From Tenrec ecaudatus (taxonomy: Eukaryota; Chordata; Mammalia; Afrosoricida; Tenrecidae): a stretch of 64,000 bases of DNA. Both the position numbers and the translations under genes were made by a program. A model generated the notes under the pieces. That model searched no databases. It had not been told where the DNA came from and saw nothing but the letters and a program-made list of their open reading frames with translations. This document shows positions 1 to 31,059 of the stretch, in pieces. The stretch is taken from the NCBI RefSeq assembly GCF_050624435.1, contig NC_134537.1, positions 123,121,586 through 123,185,585 on the forward strand. The letters run 5' to 3'. How positions within the stretch are numbered: the stretch's first letter is position 1; each line of letters opens with the position of its first letter.

Positions 1-1042
1 TTTTAGGATCTAGAAACGTCATGATATCTTCCCTTCATTGGTCCAGACCTTACTTCGAATTCCTTTTTAATCTCTCTGGGATGAACCTTGCAGACTACCA
101 AGAGTTTAACTACCATTTTCTTCCCAATACAAATGCAAAACTAAGCAAGGTGCCCATAGATTCGCTGACTCCCCTCTTACTGGAGGTGGGATTGGCTCCA
201 GGCCCACCCAGAACCAGTGTTGCTCAAGGGATGAGGGCCAGATGGGGACAACAATGCCATAGTTTACAGCCATCTCTGGAACATCCAGAAAACTTATGTT
301 CCAAAGGAAAAGATAAACTTCTTTTTTCTAACTACTTCCCTTCAGACAGAAATTCTCAACCCAGGGTAGCAACAAATCATAACTCTTACCTTCACTCGAG
401 ACATTGAAAGCTGATTTATGTTCTTTGATGAAACTGATACAGAGTAACCAAATAAGCTAATGTGCAGATGGTGAGGAATGTATGTTGGAAAATTGGCAAA
501 TCGTCACAGATCTCGATTCTCTCTTCTAAGGAGGAACATACAGCTCTTTCTCGTATGTTGCTTATGGGACAAGCTACAATCAGTTACTTCAATTTTTTCC
601 TATAAGCCAAAGCAACCCCATTAGCACCAAGTTGATTCCAACCCCCATGATAAAGGGGGAGTTTCGCAGAGGCTATAAAGTCCTTTATCTGGGGCCTCCA
701 TTTCACAAGGATTCCTCATTTGTGTGTGGGATATCTATGGCTGTAGTTCATATCCCAGAAACAAAGATATTTGGATTTTTGAGAGTTTGAGGTTTGGTGT
801 GGCAAGTGAGAGGCTTATTCTAAAACTAAAAACACTTTAGCAACCTCTAGCAGATATTTTAAGCAAAGAGAGAATAATTTCTTATGTGACAAGCAGTGGG
901 TTCTTTCTAATGTCAATAACCAAAGTTCTCATCTCTTTGTCTCATTATCCTAGAAATTGGGGTGACTGCTTTGGGGTACACATGCTTAAGACTGTAACAT
1001 AAGAATTAAGTCACATGATGGTCTTTCCCTTTTGTGTTTCAG

Positions 1043-20135
<19,093 letters not shown>

Positions 20136-20172
20136 CGTCCTGGTTAATGGGTCTGACGTAAGAGATTCCTAC

Positions 20173-20342
20173 CTTTTGACATTTAGAGTCATTATGCTTA
20201 TCGCTGGTCTGCTCTTTGCTCCCCCTGGAGGGTGAAAAATCTTATCGCTTTTAACAGGACTTTGTTTTAGCAATTTAGCCCCATAAGAGTCAGTCGAATG
20301 TGATGGGTAAGGGTCAAATGTTCCTGCCTTCATTCCACCATC
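20173..20342 (-). CDS. CFAP96: CFAP96 exon
   Basis: The exon opens DGGMKAGTFDPYPSHSTDSY and ends IMTLNVK plus a split codon, with donor AAAAG|GTAGGA. The acceptor is ACTTGTAG. It is the most conserved stretch of the C-terminal half. Confidence 0.95.
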
Positions 20343-20557
20343 CTACAAGTAAAGATGAGAGAATTTAATGTGATTTTGTAAAACAAAAAAACCAACTCAC
20401 CTTTCTACAAAGTTACATTATGAAAAAGTTAATCTGCTTTTTGTTTCTTATGGACTTGGTTTTACATTTGGAGAAACTTATCTGTACTACTAAATTCAAA
20501 CACCAGCAAAGGATCTCCCTACCACTCCGTGTGACTTCGAAAGCTCCAAAACACAAA

Positions 20558-20783
20558 CATGCAAGCACTCACTCACTCACTGCCAAGGCCAGTCAAGGCC
20601 AACAACTCATAGTGCCCCTTGAGGACAGTGTAGAACTAACTACCCTAGTGAGTTTCTGAGACTGTAACTCTTTACAGTAGTAAAAGCTCTGTCTGTGTCT
20701 CATAGAGCAGATGGTAGTTTAGAACTGTTGACCTTGAGGACCACAGCCCAATGTGTAACCACTATGCCATCAGGGCTCCTTTA
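20558..20783 (-). mobile_element. AfroSINE-type SINE
   Basis: The minus-strand copy ends with ATGCCATCAGGGCTCC at the right. It lies in the CFAP96 intron about 215 bases upstream of the exon at 20173-20342. Confidence 0.78.
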
Positions 20784-21164
20784 CAGAGAAAGGTAATATT
20801 CCAAAGTATGTTTGAATATTACTACTTTAGTGACAATTTATCAGGTCAGGGTATCAACAGGGTAGAGGTAGGCTCATTACTAAAGGAATGAAATGCAGTG
20901 TCAGATTTACTTGGGTAGGAAAAGGAGTTAGGGCTCAGAACCAGAGGATGGGAAAAGAGACCAAGGGTAAGTAAGGTTTGCCAGACAGGGAGGCCGGGGG
21001 GAACACGAGTTTACTAGATGTCAGTCAATGATGGGGAAGACACTGGGGGGGGAAGGGGGGTGGGAAATGACAGGAAAATATAATCTACTTTATACTCATA
21101 TTTTACAACTTAAACATAAAAAAGACAAAATATTTACTTTGACAATTTTAACTGATTTGACAAA

Positions 21165-22500
21165 ATTGTTAGCTACAACAAGGCGGTACCCCACCCTCAA
21201 ATGGAAAAAAAAACCTTCACTGGACAGGGCTTTTGTAGGATGCATTTTTCCTGTCCAGAGAGCATCAAGCAACTTGCTCTGAGTTAGTACACCCAGTGGC
21301 ATCACCTGGGAAGGTTATCTCTGGTCACAGTGAATTTTTTTCCTAAAAAGCAGTTTCTCTCAAACCTCGTTTTTTATGATGGCCAATATAAGAGAACAGT
21401 ATGCGACTGTGAAATTTTGTTTCCTGCTTGGGAAAAATGCTACAAAAACTGTTGTGATGTTGAACACAGCTTACCAGGGCAGCACTATAGGAAAACTCAA
21501 GTGTATTAGTGATTTTCTCATTTCAAAAAAGGGACATGTCAATTGATGACAAACCTCATCCTGGGCGTTTATCAACTTTTTGAATGTACAACAATGTCAA
21601 CAAAATCCATGCACTTGTGCTTGAAGACTGACTACAGACACTGAAGAGATGGGGAAGTTATGTGGACTATCTTGGAGCTCACTCAGTTCAGCGAATTGTA
21701 ACTGAAGATTTAGGAATGAGAAGGGTCATCTATGAAACTTGTGCCCCAGGTTCTGACTGACCAGGAAAAGGAGTATCAACTGGAAACATGCCAAGCTTTG
21801 AAAGAACAGCTCCTAAGTGACCCAGACCTTTTCCCCCAAGGTCATTACTGGTGAGGAGACATGGTGCTATTCTTATGAGCCTGAAAGCAAACATGAATCA
21901 AGCCAATGGAAGGCGCCATCATTCCCTCGCTCAAAAAAAGTTCCCCAAGTGAAATCAAAGACCTAGACCATGCTCCTTTGTGTTTCTGATGTGAGGGGGA
22001 TATTCATGTGGAGTTCATTCCACCAGGTGAGACTGTGAATCAAGATCTCGATTTAGAGGGTCTTCAAAGATTGTGTAACAGTGTGTGACAAAAAAAGGCC
22101 TGATTTGTGGCAGACAAAACTGTTAGCTACTACAAGAGGTACCCACCCCCCAAAAAATGGGGAAAAACCTTCACTGACAGTGTACTCGTTTTGCTACCAC
22201 AACAATGCACCTGCTCATACAGACATCACCGTGCACCAGTGTTGGGCAAACCAGCATGCCTCTCTTACCCCACGCATCTTATCACCTGACCTCAGTCCAT
22301 GCGGCGACTTTTTGTTTCCACAAATAAAGAGGGACATGAAATTTGATGATGTACAAGAGGTAAAAAAAAAATTAGGGAAATGGTGTCAGCCATCCAAACA
22401 GATGTGTTTGAAAAATGTTTTCAAGAATGGAAATGCAGATTTGGCAAATGTATTAAGTGTAATATAGAGTACTTTGAAGGTGATAAGAATGTTTTGCAAA
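21165..22500 (+). mobile_element. Mariner DNA transposon, near full length but dead
   Basis: The transposase can be followed through MLNTAYQ, a CQALKEQLLSDPD patch, GETWCYSYEPESKHESS-like text, KKRPDLWQT, YHNNAPAHT and SPDLSPCGDFLFP. The last holds the third acidic residue of the mariner catalytic triad. It ends with CIKCNIEYFEGDK. There are several stops and frameshifts upstream of 22081. A 75-base segment between KKRPDLWQT and YHNNAPAHT is extra and repeats sequence at 21170-21230. The terminal inverted repeats could not be fixed by eye. Confidence 0.8.
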
Positions 22501-22599
22501 AAATATTTAAATACATAGCTCTGAAAGAAAAATGCCATGGAGGGGAGGGAAAATCCCCTCATATAAGCTACATTAGAATTAGGATATCACATAAAGTCA

Positions 22600-22948
22600 C
22601 CAAGACATTCCTATAGAATCATATTACATTTCATTAGGCAGCTTTACTCTTGCTGTGCCCAAGTTTTAATTAAAATTAAATCTTTAACTTAAAGATTTAA
22701 TTAATATGAAATATATGGCTATATTACAAGTTTTCTGGATTGGGGCACATGGTGTATTCTGAAGAACATCACATAAAAAGAAAATCTAAGAAAAGCAAAA
22801 TTAAGAACTAAAATCAAAAGTATTAATTAAAAATAGGAAACTATATGTGGTCAATACATGGCAAGTGGTGTATTAAGAAATATACAAATATACATTAGAA
22901 TTAAGAGTGGCAAAAAAATAATTAAGAGTGGCAAAATAGTGGGGAAAC
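22600..22948. other. AT-rich intronic sequence
   Basis: No repeat or gene is recognised in this CFAP96 intron segment. Confidence 0.4.
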
Positions 22949-23690
22949 CCATTGTTGTTGTTAGGTGCCATCCCGCTGGTTCTGACTCAGCGACCCTGTG
23001 CACAGCCGAAGGAAACACTGGCCAGTCCTGCCCCACCCCCACAATTGTTAGGGTAAGCCCACTGTGGCAGCCCCTGTATCAGGCCATCTTGTCTAGCCTT
23101 CCTCTTTTTTGCTGCCTCTCTTCTTGACCAAACATGACTTCTTTCTCTAGGGACTTGTCTCTCCTGACAACAAGCCCAAAGTACCGGAGATGCAGGCTGG
23201 CCATCCTAGCCTCGAAAGAGCACTCTAGTTGTGCTTCTTCCAAGACAGGTTTGGTTGCTCTTTTGGCAGTTCATGGAACTGTCAATATCTTCACCTGAAC
23301 CGTAATGTAAATGCATTGATTCTCCTTGGTTTTTCTTATTCAGTGTCCACTTGAAATTGCAAACACCATGGCTGGGGTCGGGCACACCTTAATCTTCAAA
23401 ATAGCGTCCTTGCTTTTCAATATGCTAAAGAGGTGTGTGCAGCAGGTTTGCCCGACAGAACATGTCTTCTGAGCTCCTGACTGCTGTTTATATGAGCATG
23501 GATTGTGGATCCTGAGCAAGATGAAATCTTTGACACACAATCTTATCCTCCATTTGGTCCAGTTGTGAGGATTTTAGTTGGGGTTGTAATCCACACCGAA
23601 GGCTACGATCCTTGATCTTCATCAACAACTGCTTTAAGTCCTCCTCACTTTCAGCAAACAAGGTTGGAGGATACCCATCCAAATAAATAT
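22949..23690 (-). mobile_element. RTE/BovB-class LINE, longest copy in the window
   Basis: Read on the minus strand, the C-terminal reverse transcriptase region is visible, with LFAESEEDLKQLLMKIKDRS near 23600-23665, close to the AESEEELK motif after the YADD box in RTE elements. It ends with the TTGTTGTTAGGTGCCATC tail on the + strand. It is 5' truncated and mutated. Confidence 0.82.
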
Positions 23691-23699
23691 ACAAATAAA

Positions 23700-24944
23700 C
23701 AAAATAGCATTTTTATAAACCTCTATTAATAAACTTGAAAACCTAAGTGAAATGAATAACTTTTTAAGAAAATACAAATGATGAAATTTTATTCAAGAAG
23801 ATAAAAACCTAAAAGGACACAATGCCCCAAATTGAAAAATTAACAATCGCTACCCCTAAGTTAGAGTTAAGTTCCTAACAGGAGCTTTCTTGGACTAGAC
23901 AATTCTCATGTAACTTGAACTGTTACAGAACACAGAGAAAGAAGGAAAATATTTCAATTATTTTAAGATACCAACATTTACTTATGCCAAAATAAGGCAA
24001 GGAATACCAAAAAAGTATGATAGCAGTCATCCTTAAAATAATTATTACAAAAATATTTAATTAAATATTTTAATGAAATATTATATATGCCATTGAGAGA
24101 TTCAGACAACATTGCCAATCAGTGCTCATTCCAGGATATCCACTTACTTAATACTAAGGCCAAAGCCAAAGGACGAAAAAGAAGAAATGCTGACTCATTA
24201 AAACCAAGATGGCGACTCTTGTCACTCCAGCTGAGAGGTATTCAGGAAGTGCTCCCTAAGCAAGCATGGCATCAGAGAAAGAAATGTTGGAAATAGGGTG
24301 CAAATCTAGTTACAGATAATGTCATATGCCTGAAGACATAAAGAAAATCAGTAGACTAGCTGTTAGGGCATATTTGTAAGCTTCATAGAGTGGCTGGTTA
24401 TTTTTTTAAAAACACAAATGCTTCTATAAAGAAAAATATTCTGAGGGGAAAGTAGAAGGGGGAAAAATATTCACCAAAATCTTAAAATAATCAGGGATAA
24501 ACAAAATATATAAACCTCTACAAAGTAAAATATAAAACAATAAGAAAGGTGAAAGATGATTTTTATAACTTGCTTAATTCCTAGATCAGGAGATTCAAAT
24601 TAAAAATGTTAATCATCCAAAAGTCTAAATATTTTGTTTTATTGCAAAATGCTGAAGGATTTTTTGAACTGTGTAAAATAAATGTAAACTTCTGGAAAAT
24701 TAATATTATAGAATAGGTAATATAACTTAAAATCAAAGTAAAAAGAGGAGATAAGACCACCATATTAGAATGCAATAGTAATTAAACTAATTGGATACTG
24801 ATAGAAATAAATGCATCCATCAAATATAATTCAGAACTATACCCTAAATAGCTGGGTTTTATCTAATCAAAGTGGTATTTTAAAAACAGTGTAAAAATCA
24901 ATTTTTCCATGAGTAATATTAGAATTAGAAACTACTAATTTTTC
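23700..24944. other. AT-rich CFAP96 intron, nothing recognised
   Basis: About 1.2 kb with low GC and no identifiable repeat or coding signal. Confidence 0.4.
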
Positions 24945-25121
24945 AAAAAAGTTTTATTGGCGTCTAATTCATATACAACAAACCACATTCAAGTAAGTTT
25001 ATAAATCTATAAGCTGTAACAGATGTATAACACTCTTGAAACTAGCACAAATAAAATATGGAATATCTCCATTCTCCCCAAAAATTTCCTCGTGTTCCAA
25101 AAATTAGATTTTTGAAAAAAG
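24945..25121 (-). mobile_element. Old L1 3' end, antisense
   Basis: AAAAGTTTTATTGGCGTCTA and ATTCATATACAACAAACC follow the usual antisense mammalian L1 3' end. The ERV LTR is inserted at its left-hand continuation. Confidence 0.55.
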
Positions 25122-25126
25122 GTTAA

Positions 25127-25629
25127 CGTATGGCCTGATCAATACCAGGCCGCTTGGCTTCTAGCAGCAAGTGACCTTGAATTTCCCCCACCCGTGCAGA
25201 CCTGACCAGAGCTGGCTCAAACAACCAGCAGCAAGTGACCTTGAATCTGCCACACACACTTGTGGAGCTGACCAGAGCTGGCTAATGGCCCGCTTTATTC
25301 TCGACCCACCACTCTGCACCCGGCACGACCTATTTGGCTCAGTGCCCACATCCAGCACAAATACATCCGGAGCCAGAAAGACACCTTACATTTTCGAAAC
25401 CCAGACACACCTGTATCTTCCAATCCCTGACTACCTTATATGAACTCAAGACAGCCCAGCCACATGTTCCCTGGCCATATAAGCACCACACTTGTAGCCT
25501 GGGGCGCGACTCCCTCGGCCGGACACTATGGACCATGGGACTTCGCCCAAGCTGGGTTTTTCTCCCCAATAAAGCCGGTTTGTTCAAATTCGACTGATTT
25601 GGTCTCTGGCGCTTCTTGACCACCTTACA
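25127..25629 (+). mobile_element. Solo ERV LTR (class uncertain)
   Basis: The 503-bp element has a TATA-like CATATAAGC near 25470, an AATAAA at 25568-25573 and a terminal CTTACA. It is flanked by the 5-bp duplication GTTAA (25122-25126 and 25630-25634). A roughly 64-bp unit is tandemly duplicated in U3 (25163-25226 and 25227-25290). No internal retroviral genes are present. It looks younger than the neighbouring L1, since the duplication is perfect. Confidence 0.72.
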
Positions 25630-26014
25630 GTTAAACATTAAGCTGCATCTTTCTCACATTCTTTACCTCAAAATACATATTTTGATGAAGATTTAAATGC
25701 AAAATTACAAAACTAATAAGTGAAATGAACAGTGCACGTCTTTTATAATACTGTTGACAAGGAAAGTCTGTCTGAAAGTGACATGAAACGCCACAAAAAG
25801 GACTGCTAAAAATGGCCAACAACTGAGTAGCAAAAATGCTGAAACCCAAATCAAAGATTCAACAGACTACAGAAAATATTCTCAGCACACACAGCCCCAG
25901 CAGAACCCCCCACGGTGGGCAGATTTCAGTGGAGCATGCAGAAGCAAACACACTAGCAGACCTAAGGGTATACTTGTAAAAACTTGCCAATGAAAAACTT
26001 ATGAATCACAACTG

Positions 26015-26250
26015 AAAATGATCTGAATTGCCTTCTTTGGACATGTCATCAGGAGGGATCAATCGCGAGGAGGACATGGTATTTTGCAGAAGGAGAGGAC
26101 CAATGAGGCCGCAGTGAGGTGGAGTGGCATTGTGGCCGCAGCAATGGGCTCAAGTAACCACTGACGGTGAGGATGGTACAGGATTGAACATTTCATTGGT
26201 GTACATAAGGTCTCTATGGGTCAGTGTCAATTCAATGGCAGTTATCTCTC
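26015..26250 (+). mobile_element. RTE/BovB-class LINE 3' fragment
   Basis: TTTGGACATGTCATCAGGAG, GTGGCCGCAGCAATGGGCTC and the terminal CTATGGGTCAGTGTCAATTC blocks are those of the family. It lies 485 bases from a CFAP96 exon. Confidence 0.78.
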
Positions 26251-26734
26251 TACCTAATATACAGAAAGATCTTACAGGTAGAGAAAAAGATAAGCTTTGC
26301 TTTCCAATCCACAGGGAAATGAACAGGCAAGTCATGGGTGGGGTTAAAATTTAAACTAAGTTTATAAATAGTCAGAAGCACTTCTATTGTTATGAGCACG
26401 TGTAAACCTCTCAGAAGAGAAAGAGTCATCATTTGTATATCATTTTAAAAAGCAAAAGGTGTCTGACATTTTGTGAAAAACAAAACCAGGGCCTGCGATT
26501 TGGACAGACACTTAAAAATTGAGTGTAAATTCCATTGGATGTGCTTCATTATCATCTTTAAACTCATCATTCTTTGTGGCAATGTTATTTTCCACAAACA
26601 GGGTCATGTCTAGGTATTCACACAAAGTTTTATTATTTACCTGGATGATAAGATAATGTTACAGCAAGTACATTCCTTGTTTTTTAAAAAATATTCTAAA
26701 ATCTTTTTTTTTTATTTTAAAAATCTTAACTTAC

Positions 26735-26914
26735 CTTTTTTGCAGGAGAACTGGGCTTAAAGGGAGTTGTAAGTGCAACTGGCTTCTCTGCCTTTTTAAT
26801 TGGTGGCAAAGGTTTATCAATAAAATAAGGATTTGCATCAAAATATTCCCTTGGGTAAGAATTTAACTTGAAAGGCGGCCCTTTAAGTAAGTGACGGTGG
26901 TCTTCATTCTCTTT
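26735..26914 (-). CDS. CFAP96: CFAP96 exon
   Basis: Sixty codons in phase 0 at both ends read KENEDHRHLLKGPPFKLNSY and onward to PSSPAKK, with donor AAG|GTAAGT. Human has KANEEHHRLLKGAPFKLN in this place. Confidence 0.94.
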
Positions 26915-27293
26915 CTGTAAATTAAAGAGTTTGAAATTATATAGCACACATTACTCAAGTTAGAAGGAAAGTGTTCTAGACCAAATCTTTAAAATTTTAA
27001 CACAAGCATATCAATTCTTTAATATATACTACTGGATTCAGTTTTTAAAATTCCTTTGTTAAACAGTTCTGTTTACATGATAGAAAATATATTCCTACTC
27101 ATCCTAACTGAGCACAACTATGATTCATTTAGGACACATACACATTTATTTCAAGTATAGAGATTTATTTATCACTCAAAAAAATCTATCCGTGGATCTG
27201 GGCAACAGGATATGGTAGAAAAAGATTTGCTTCTAGTTCAACTCCTGGTTCCTCCCTGGTATTTAGAACTTCTCATGGATCGTAGGAAATTTC

Positions 27294-27478
27294 AGGAATC
27301 CTGGAGGATAGGGGTTCACCCATTCAGCTGTGGAACCCACCAGCTGCTCCACAGGAAAAAGATGAGGGTGTGCATCTCATGAAGATGTACAATCTCCGAA
27401 ACCCAAAGAGGCAGTTCTATCTTGTACTACCTACAGCGTCGCTATGAGTCAGAATCAACTCAATGTCTGCGAATGAGA
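27294..27478 (+). mobile_element. AfroSINE-type SINE
   Basis: It has CCCACCAGCTGCTCCACAGG and ends GTCGCTATGAGTCAGAATCA, the tail shared with the RTE LINE. Confidence 0.82.
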
Positions 27479-27774
27479 TGAGAAAATTACGCTCTCAGAA
27501 TCCCATTTTCTTCAACTGTTAGGATGATGGTAACTCACCCCCACCTCAGTGCTGTGGGACTGTTCCCCTTCAGAGAGGCTCCATTCTCCCCACAGGTTTT
27601 CCAAAGCCGTTCACCTTTACGGAAGCCTGTGTTTGTCTCCCGGAAGTGGCTTTTGGTCCACTGTGCCAAAAGGCTTCTGGGTCCTCAATAAGTGTCTGTT
27701 TTCACTTCTGATAATAAGGAGTACTTAATCTTTATATTATACCTTCTAAATTACAGTCTGACTAGCTGCCTTGG

Positions 27775-27975
27775 CGAGGTGAAATCCTGGCTTGAGTTTC
27801 CCGCTGCTAACTGCAAGGTCAGTATCCCAAACCCACCAGGGGCTGGCTTGACGGGAGAAGGCTGAGGCTTTTAGCTCTGGTAAAGATTTACAGCCTCAGA
27901 ACCTAAGGAGCATTTCTGCTCTGACCTCTAGGGTCGTCATGTGTCGGAGTCAATTCAGTGTCAGGAATTTGTTTT
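27775..27975 (+). mobile_element. AfroSINE-type SINE
   Basis: It has AACTGCAAGGTCAGTATCCC, AAACCCACCAGGGGCTG and the tail GTCGTCATGTGTCGGAGTCA. It is the second of three successive copies. Confidence 0.78.
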
Positions 27976-27987
27976 TGTTTTGTTGTT

Positions 27988-28165
27988 TAAGGGTCAAGAA
28001 GGAATCCTAGTGACACAGCTAACTGACAGACTAGCAGTTGAAACCCATCCCAGGAGAGAGGACTTGACCATCTACTCCCATAAAGGTTACAGCCTAGGAA
28101 ACCTTATCAGACAGTTCTACTGAGTCCTACAGGGAGTCTGTGAGTCAGGATCAAGCTGAGGATAA
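27988..28165 (+). mobile_element. AfroSINE-type SINE
   Basis: It opens GGAATCCTAGTGACACAGCT and has GCAGTTGAAACCCATCCCAG. It is the third of three direct copies, about 250 bases from a CFAP96 exon. Confidence 0.75.
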
Positions 28166-28416
28166 ACAGCCAACTAGATGTGATGAACTCTATTTAGAAG
28201 AAGTTAAAAGTCCCTCCCAGGAAAGGCTGAGTAATCTACATCAAGAGGTGGAAATCTAAAATCAAAAAAGTCAATCTTCTCACAGCTCGTTACAGCGGCT
28301 GGCTATTGCCCAAATGTGACACATAGATGGAACAAAGCAAAATATAATTATAATATGAGGGAATTCTATGAGTCAAATAAAGGAAAGGTAGAAGTTTTCA
28401 AAATAGATTCTTTTAC

Positions 28417-28492
28417 CTTGTAAACTACTTTTGATTCCTCATAGAAATCAGCAGAGTGGGAAGGCTGTTTGCCGATGGTAAGACTTGTATAC
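28417..28492 (-). CDS. CFAP96: CFAP96 exon
   Basis: A short exon of 76 nt reads YTSLTIGKQPSHSADFYEES and then KVVYK. The acceptor is CTTCCTCAG and the donor is AAG|GTAAAA. It matches human YANITIGKQFSHSADFYDAA. Confidence 0.93.
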
Positions 28493-28601
28493 CTGAGGAA
28501 GAAAATTCCATAAAAGTGACTTCAGGATTTTGCAACTTTGAGCATTATTATATATTTTTAAAATTCAAAGCAAACAAAATAAATGTCTGAAAACATCTTA
28601 C

Positions 28602-28739
28602 CCATATCCAGTTCCTTTCTTTCCTGGGTTTGTGTATAAATTCTTTCTAGGGGCAAGATACTTTTCTCTGGGTTTTAACTGTGCACTGAAGAACTGAACT
28701 GGGCCACCTATTGTTCCATAGTAACTTCCGAATCCACAC
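28602..28739 (-). CDS. CFAP96: CFAP96 exon
   Basis: The exon contains GSYYGTIGGPVQFFSAQLKP and NLYTNPGKKGTGYG, almost unchanged from human. The acceptor is TTATGTTTTAG and the donor is GG|GTAAGA. Confidence 0.95.
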
Positions 28740-29134
28740 CTAAAACATAATTTGTTGTTTTTAATAATTACCCAAAAAGGGGAGAATATATGCAATGAAA
28801 TAAACTGGTCTGACTTTGGTAAAGACAAAAGACTTCTTAAAAAAATTAGACGTATCTTGTCACATTTATTTGAAAGGTTCGAATCTAGAGGTTTTTTTCC
28901 CTTCAGGAGTGCCTGATGCCCACATGTATAAGTCAGCTATCATTCTCAAAAGCCTACGTGGGGTAATAAGAAGTTCGATGTCAACTTCTGACATCTACTG
29001 GCCAGTTGAGCTAATGCAAGCTGTGAAACCTCTCCGGGAGTGTCATTGTTTGCTGACTGTCGAATTGTGACACTTAATGAGAGGCCTCTATTCCATTATA
29101 GAGGTTGAAGTTATCATAATTGCCATCAGGCTTT

Positions 29135-31055
29135 CTTTAATGCTTTTTTTTAACCATTTTATTAGGGGCTCATACAACTCTTCTCACAATCCATACATAC
29201 ATCAATGTGTAAAGCACATGTGTACATTCATTGCCCTCATCATTCTCAAAACATTTGCTCTCCACCTAAGCCCCTGGCATCAGCTCCTCATTTCCCCCCT
29301 CCCTTCCCACGACCCCCTCCCTCAAGAACTCTAGATAATTTATAAATTATTATTTTGTCATATCTTTCCCTGTCTGACATCTCCCCTCACCCACTCTTCT
29401 GTTGTCCATCCTCCAGGGAGGAGGTCACATGTAGATCCTTGTAATTGGTTCCCCGTTTCCAACCCACCTTCCCTCCACCCTCCCAGTATCACCAGTCACT
29501 ACTGGTCCTGAAGAGATCATCCGCCCTGGATTCCCTGTGTTTCCAGTTCCTATCTGTACCAGTGTACATCCTCTGGTCTAGCCAGACTTTCAAGGTAGAA
29601 TTGGGATCATGATAGTGGAGGAGGAAGAAACATTTAGGAACTAGAGGAAAGTTGTATATTTCATCGTTGCTATATCGTACCCTGACTGGCTCCTCCCTGA
29701 GACCCTTCTGTAGGGGACATCCAGTGGCCTACAAATGGGCTTTGGGCCTCCAATCCGCACTCCCCACCTCATTCACTATGATTTTTTGTTCTGATGATGC
29801 CTAATACCTGATCCCTTCAACACCTGGTGATGGCACAAGCTGATGTGCTTCTTCCATGTGGGCTTTTTTGCTTCTGAGCTAGATGGCTGCTTTTATACCT
29901 TCAAGCCTTTAAGACCCCAGACACTGTATCTTTTTATAGTCGGGCACCATCAGCTTTTTTCGCCACATTTGATTATGCACCCATTTGTCTTCAGCGATCT
30001 TATCAGGGAGGTGAGCACACAATTATATTTTTGTTCTTTGATAACTGATCACTTCAGCACCTCGTGATCACACAGGCTGCTGTGCTTCTCCCATGTAGGC
30101 TTTGTTGTTTCTGAGCTAGATGGCTGCTTGTTTACCTTCAAGCTTTTAAGACCCTAGATATTATATCTTTTGATAGCCGGCACCATCAGCTTTCTTCACC
30201 ACATTTACTTATTCACCCACTTTGTCTTCAGCGATTGTGTTGGGAAGGTGAGCATCATAGAATGCCAATTTAATAGAAGAAAGTATTCTTGCATTGAGGG
30301 AGTACTTGAATGAAGGCCCAATATCCATCTGCTACCTAATACTGCACCTATAAATATATGCACATAGATCTATTTCCCCATCCTCATATATAAATATATT
30401 TGCATATGCACATGCCTTTATTTCAACCTCTATAAATGCCCTTTGCCTCCTAGCTCTTTCCTCTATTTCCTGTGACTTTCCTCTTGTCCTACTATCATGT
30501 TCAGTCTTCATTTGGGTTTCAGTAATTCCTCTTGGTTACATTACCCTTGATCACATTCCACCAGGCCTCCTACACCCACCTGACCACCCCGAGTTTAGAT
30601 CACTTGTTGTTTTCTGAGTTTGTTAACACCACTGCCTTTCCCCCACCTCCCCCTCTCCCATGTCCCCGGGAACTGTTGGTCTCATTGTTTTATCTTCCAG
30701 ATTGTTCATCCAGCCTATCTTATTTAGACAGCCCTGCTGAGATAATAACATGCACAAAAACAAGACAGAGCAAAACCAAGCAACATATACAACAAAACAA
30801 CAACATACCAATGACAAAAAAAACACAACAAGAAAGAAAAGCTTGTAGTTAGTTCAAGGATGGTTTGTTGGCCTTTAGGAGTGTTTTTAGTCTAGTCTGT
30901 TGGGGCACCATGCCCTGGCCCCAAAGTCTACCTTCAGCATTTCCCGGAGACCTCTCTGCTCTGTTCCTGTACTGTTCTGTTGCACCCCCTTAGTGTTTTG
31001 CCTCGGTGTGGCGGGATCAGATCGGGCGCAATTCCCACACTGAAGACTGTTTTTA
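29135..31055 (-). mobile_element. L1-like LINE 3' region, antisense, longest copy (1.9 kb)
   Basis: It starts with the poly(T)-anchored 3' end TTTTATTAGGGGCTCATACA and ends near GGCGGGATCAGATCGGGCGC. At least six copies in the window share the 3' anchor and differ in length. A sense copy ends with AATAAA and an A-rich tail, which identifies a poly(A) LINE. An internal stretch of about 240 bases is duplicated in tandem (29773-30012 and 30022-30255). I know this as a very high-copy tenrec repeat, most likely an L1 3' UTR. Confidence 0.78.
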
Positions 31056-31059
31056 ATCT

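Noticed and set aside
29135-31055. Possible LTR retrotransposon
   Set aside because: Copies are anchored at one end and truncated at the other, with AATAAA and an A-rich tail in the sense copy, which is LINE behaviour. No TG..CA ends were found.
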